Source: Bog-473 sp963763575 (GTDB taxonomy: Bacteria; Actinomycetota; Acidimicrobiia; Acidimicrobiales; RAAP-2). From it: 64,000 nt of DNA. The stretch spans positions 1-64,000 of the forward strand of contig CAVXPD010000001.1 of NCBI GenBank assembly GCA_963763575.1. The letters run 5' to 3'. Below, in pieces: positions 61,846 to 64,000 of this stretch (position 1 is the stretch's first letter; every line of letters begins with the position of its first letter). The notes under the pieces were generated by a model, which worked only from the letters and a program-made list of their open reading frames with translations, was not told the DNA's origin and made no database searches. The position numbers and the translations under genes were made by a program.

Positions 61846-62244
61846 ATGCTTGGAACGGACTACCCAGTACTCGATGCATTCCTCACGATTCTGTACTTCG
61901 CCCTCTTCTTCATCTGGATCTGGTTGTTCGTGATGGTGGTCTTCGACCTCTTCCGGAGCCACGATTTGAGCGGTTGGGCCAAGGGTTTGTGGGTGATCTT
62001 CCTCATCATTCTTCCGTTCCTGGGCGTCTTGGTGTACCTGATCGCCCGCGGCGGGTCCATGCACGAACGTCGGGCCCAGGACGCGGCCATGCAGCAGAAG
62101 GCCTTCGACGCCTACGTCCGCCAGACGGCAGGCACCTCTGGGGAGAACACGGCGTCGCAGCTCTCGAAGTTGGCCGACCTCAAGTCCCAGGGACTGCTCA
62201 CCGAGGACGAGTTCCAGGCGGAGAAGGCCAAGCTGCTGGCCTAG
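61846..62244 (+). CDS. PLDc_N-SHOCT membrane protein
   Basis: A 132-residue protein. Two membrane helices (about residues 10-33 and 46-66) form a PLD-nuclease N-terminal domain (WAKGLWVIFLIILPFLGVLV). The C-terminal ~30 residues are a SHOCT motif (LSKLADLKSQGLLTEDEFQ), a short oligomerisation element. AAGGAG precedes ATG 61846 by seven bases. It lies 36 bases upstream of the flippase-like gene and is probably co-transcribed. Function is not established. Confidence 0.88.
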   Translation: MLGTDYPVLDAFLTILYFALFFIWIWLFVMVVFDLFRSHDLSGWAKGLWVIFLIILPFLGVLVYLIARGGSMHERRAQDAAMQQKAFDAYVRQTAGTSGENTASQLSKLADLKSQGLLTEDEFQAEKAKLLA

Positions 62245-62279
62245 GCGGGTACGGATTCGTCGCCGAGAGCAGCGCGCCG

Positions 62280-63488
62280 GTGGCGACGCAGGAGGAGCAG
62301 GAGCCCGGGACCGAGCCGGCCGGCGGTGGCGGGCCCGCCGACGACGGACCGGCGCGGGCTGGGCCCCCGCCGTCGGGCCAATCGCCGGCGCGCGGCGACA
62401 CCGATGCCTCCGAGAGGCTGGCCACCCGCATCGAGCAAGACATCGAGTCCCCGCTGCCGTGGCGGTCGATCCTCAAGAGCACCGTGGCGGTCGTGGTGGC
62501 GGGCATCACCATCTATCTGGTCTTCCCGAGCGTGACCGAGGTCTTCTCGTCGTGGCCGAAGCTCACGTCACTCGACCCTGTGTGGTTCTCGATCGCGCTG
62601 GTCCTCGAGGTCGGGCACTTCACGTGCACGATTGCACTGCAACGCATCGCGTTGCGCACGAATGCGTGGTTCTCTGTCGCAACGTCCCAGTTGGCTGGAA
62701 ACGCGATCAGCCTCGTCGTCCCGGGAGGGGCGGCGGTCGGAGCCGCGACCCAGTTCCGGATGCTGGCGGCGGCGGGGAACGACACGACGACGGCGGTCGG
62801 GGGATTGACGGCGTTCTCGTTGCTGGGGATCGGTGGTCTGCTGCTTCTGCCGATCTTCGTGCTCCCCGCCATCCTGGCCGGCACACCGATCAACAACGGC
62901 CTGGAACACGCGGCGCTCCTCGGCTTAGGAGCCTTCATCCTCTTCGCCGGCTTCGGCGCCGTGGTGCTTGTACTGGATGGCCCGATCCGCTGGGTGGGAG
63001 GGGTGGTCCAGGCGGCGCGTAACCGCTGGAAGCGGAAAGCCCAGCCCATGACCGGTCTGCCGGACCGCCTGGTGCGCGAGCGCAACCGCATCCGCGACGT
63101 GCTCGGCCAACGCTGGAAGGCGGCCACCCTGCTCAGTTCGGGTCGTTTGTTCCTTGACTTCTTTTGCCTGCTGGCGACGATCCGCGCCACGGGCGCCAGG
63201 CCGAGTCCTTCCCTGGTGCTGCTGGCCTACGCCGTGGCGGGGCTGCTCGCGCTGATCCCGCTCACGCCTGGGGGTCTCGGGATCGTGGAGGCCGGACTGA
63301 GCGGGCTGCTCATCCTGGCCGGGGTGCCCGGTGGCGACGCGGTGGTCGCGACGCTGGCGTACCGCATCCTCTCGTACTGGCTCCCGATCCTCGTCGGGCC
63401 CTTCGCCTACGTGGCATTTCGCACGCGGTATGGCCCGCCCAGACACCGCGGCGACGGGAGTGGAGGTCCGGCAGTGGCGGCGGGCTGA
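62280..63488 (+). CDS. UPF0104 membrane protein (lysylphosphatidylglycerol synthase transmembrane region/flippase-like)
   Basis: A protein of about 402 residues. After a ~60-residue Pro/Gly/Glu-rich cytoplasmic tail there are six to eight membrane helices. The segment LAGNAISLVVPGGAAVGAATQFRML and the late LIPLTPGGLGIVEAGLSGLL are typical of UPF0104/YbhN proteins, which lack the MprF catalytic domain and may flip lipids. GTG 62280 is the first plausible start; there is no strong ribosome site. It is probably translated from the transcript of the PLDc_N-SHOCT gene. Confidence 0.85.
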   Translation: MATQEEQEPGTEPAGGGGPADDGPARAGPPPSGQSPARGDTDASERLATRIEQDIESPLPWRSILKSTVAVVVAGITIYLVFPSVTEVFSSWPKLTSLDPVWFSIALVLEVGHFTCTIALQRIALRTNAWFSVATSQLAGNAISLVVPGGAAVGAATQFRMLAAAGNDTTTAVGGLTAFSLLGIGGLLLLPIFVLPAILAGTPINNGLEHAALLGLGAFILFAGFGAVVLVLDGPIRWVGGVVQAARNRWKRKAQPMTGLPDRLVRERNRIRDVLGQRWKAATLLSSGRLFLDFFCLLATIRATGARPSPSLVLLAYAVAGLLALIPLTPGGLGIVEAGLSGLLILAGVPGGDAVVATLAYRILSYWLPILVGPFAYVAFRTRYGPPRHRGDGSGGPAVAAG

Positions 63489-63537
63489 AGGTCAACGACT
63501 CCTCGACTCGTCTCACGGCGTCCGAAAAGCTGCAACA

Positions 63538-64000
63538 GTGCAACCCACCGTGTATGAGGGGACATGGGACTCCGTGCGCACCCACCGCGTGCCCGCCTGG
63601 TACCACGAGGACAAGCTGGGAGTCTTCGTGCACTGGGGCCTCTACTCGGTACCGGGCTGGGCTCCCCGGGTGCCCGACATCCAGCGGCTGCTCGTCGAGG
63701 CGGGTCCCAGGCGCATGCTGCGGGAGAACCCCTACGCAGAGTGGTACCTCAACACGATGCGCATCAGAGGCAGCCCGACCCAGCGCCACCACGCCGAGGT
63801 CTACGGCGACTCGTATCCCTACGACAACTTCGTCAGGGTGTTCGACGACGCGTCCGCGGGGGCGAGCCTCGACACCATCGCCTCGCTCTGCCAAGCGGCC
63901 GGCGCGCGGTACGTCGTGGTGACCACGAAGCATCACGACGGGTTCGCGCTGTGGCCGTCCGCCGTGCCCCATCCGGTCAAGGGCCGCTACCACGCCCGGC
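63538..64000 (+). CDS. Alpha-L-fucosidase (GH29), N-terminal part
   Basis: The open frame from GTG 63538 runs off the right edge (about 154 residues seen). PAWYHEDKLGVFVHWGLYSVPGW, AEWYLNTM and the barrel strand RYVVVTTKHHDGFALW are hallmarks of GH29 alpha-L-fucosidases, which remove terminal fucose through a retaining mechanism. No signal peptide is visible, so the enzyme may be cytoplasmic. The catalytic Asp and acid/base lie beyond the window. It follows the flippase-like gene by about 50 bases. Confidence 0.85.
   Translation, partial: MQPTVYEGTWDSVRTHRVPAWYHEDKLGVFVHWGLYSVPGWAPRVPDIQRLLVEAGPRRMLRENPYAEWYLNTMRIRGSPTQRHHAEVYGDSYPYDNFVRVFDDASAGASLDTIASLCQAAGARYVVVTTKHHDGFALWPSAVPHPVKGRYHAR

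Overview
The window is high-GC DNA with short gene gaps, many GTG starts and frequent ATGA/GTGA overlaps. WXG100 proteins, an FtsK/SpoIIIE-type secretion ATPase, a MoxR-DUF58-transglutaminase block, a principal-like sigma factor, MenB and DUF5995 together point to an actinobacterium. The mix with DUF35-thiolase, acyl-CoA dehydrogenase and dimethylformamidase-like genes suggests a deep-branching group such as Acidimicrobiia, but that placement is inference. Six long genes are each broken by one frameshift. Every break can be repaired by adding one unit of a short mono- or dinucleotide repeat, so I read them as probable sequence errors and annotate the genes as single interrupted CDSs.

Layout. 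1-8.3 kb: amidohydrolase, 3-hydroxyisobutyrate dehydrogenase-like enzyme, a DUF35-thiolase fusion with a carboxymuconolactone decarboxylase-like partner, fatty acid desaturase, a small operon ending in a cold-shock protein, and a group 1/2 sigma factor. 8.6-27.5 kb: a type VII secretion-like region. It has a WXG100 operon with a large candidate effector, an FHA-containing EssC/EccC ATPase and a Ser/Thr kinase. A second leftward operon then encodes two more WXG100/EspC-like proteins, a membrane-anchored propeller-fibronectin-IPT protein, MoxR, DUF58 and a transglutaminase-like protein that lacks catalytic residues. The kinase-FN3-AAA-DUF58-TGM set resembles the PFNA cluster of bifidobacteria. 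27.7-30.6 kb: acyl-CoA dehydrogenase and a dimethylformamidase-like protein.

30.6-37.2 kb: a compact leftward sugar-acid operon of short-chain dehydrogenase, glucuronate isomerase (UxaC), a gluconokinase fused to a LarA-type nickel racemase/epimerase, and a GH31 glycosidase. D-mannonate and D-gluconate are C2 epimers. The set therefore suggests a route glucuronate -> fructuronate -> mannonate -> gluconate -> 6-phosphogluconate that bypasses mannonate dehydratase and KDG kinase. This is my leading candidate for an undescribed system. 37.4-44.3 kb: a two-helix membrane protein, a TM0106-type RecB-like nuclease, a TauD-type dioxygenase and a PAS-GGDEF-EAL protein.

44.4-52.7 kb: a five-gene leftward operon combining a polyprenyl diphosphate synthase, a flavin amine-oxidase/phytoene-desaturase-like enzyme, a class III cyclase-AAA-TPR signalling protein and two proteins with related Ig-like C termini. 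52.9-64 kb: an MFS exporter divergent from its MarR-type regulator, a YtcJ-type amidohydrolase, DUF5995, a two-helix surface protein, an SGNH esterase, menB, a PLDc_N-SHOCT protein, a UPF0104 flippase-like protein and the start of a GH29 fucosidase. Two short decayed copies of gene 3' ends (near 4.9 kb and 57.6 kb) lie to the left of their intact parents. I saw no tRNA, rRNA, CRISPR array or insertion sequence.
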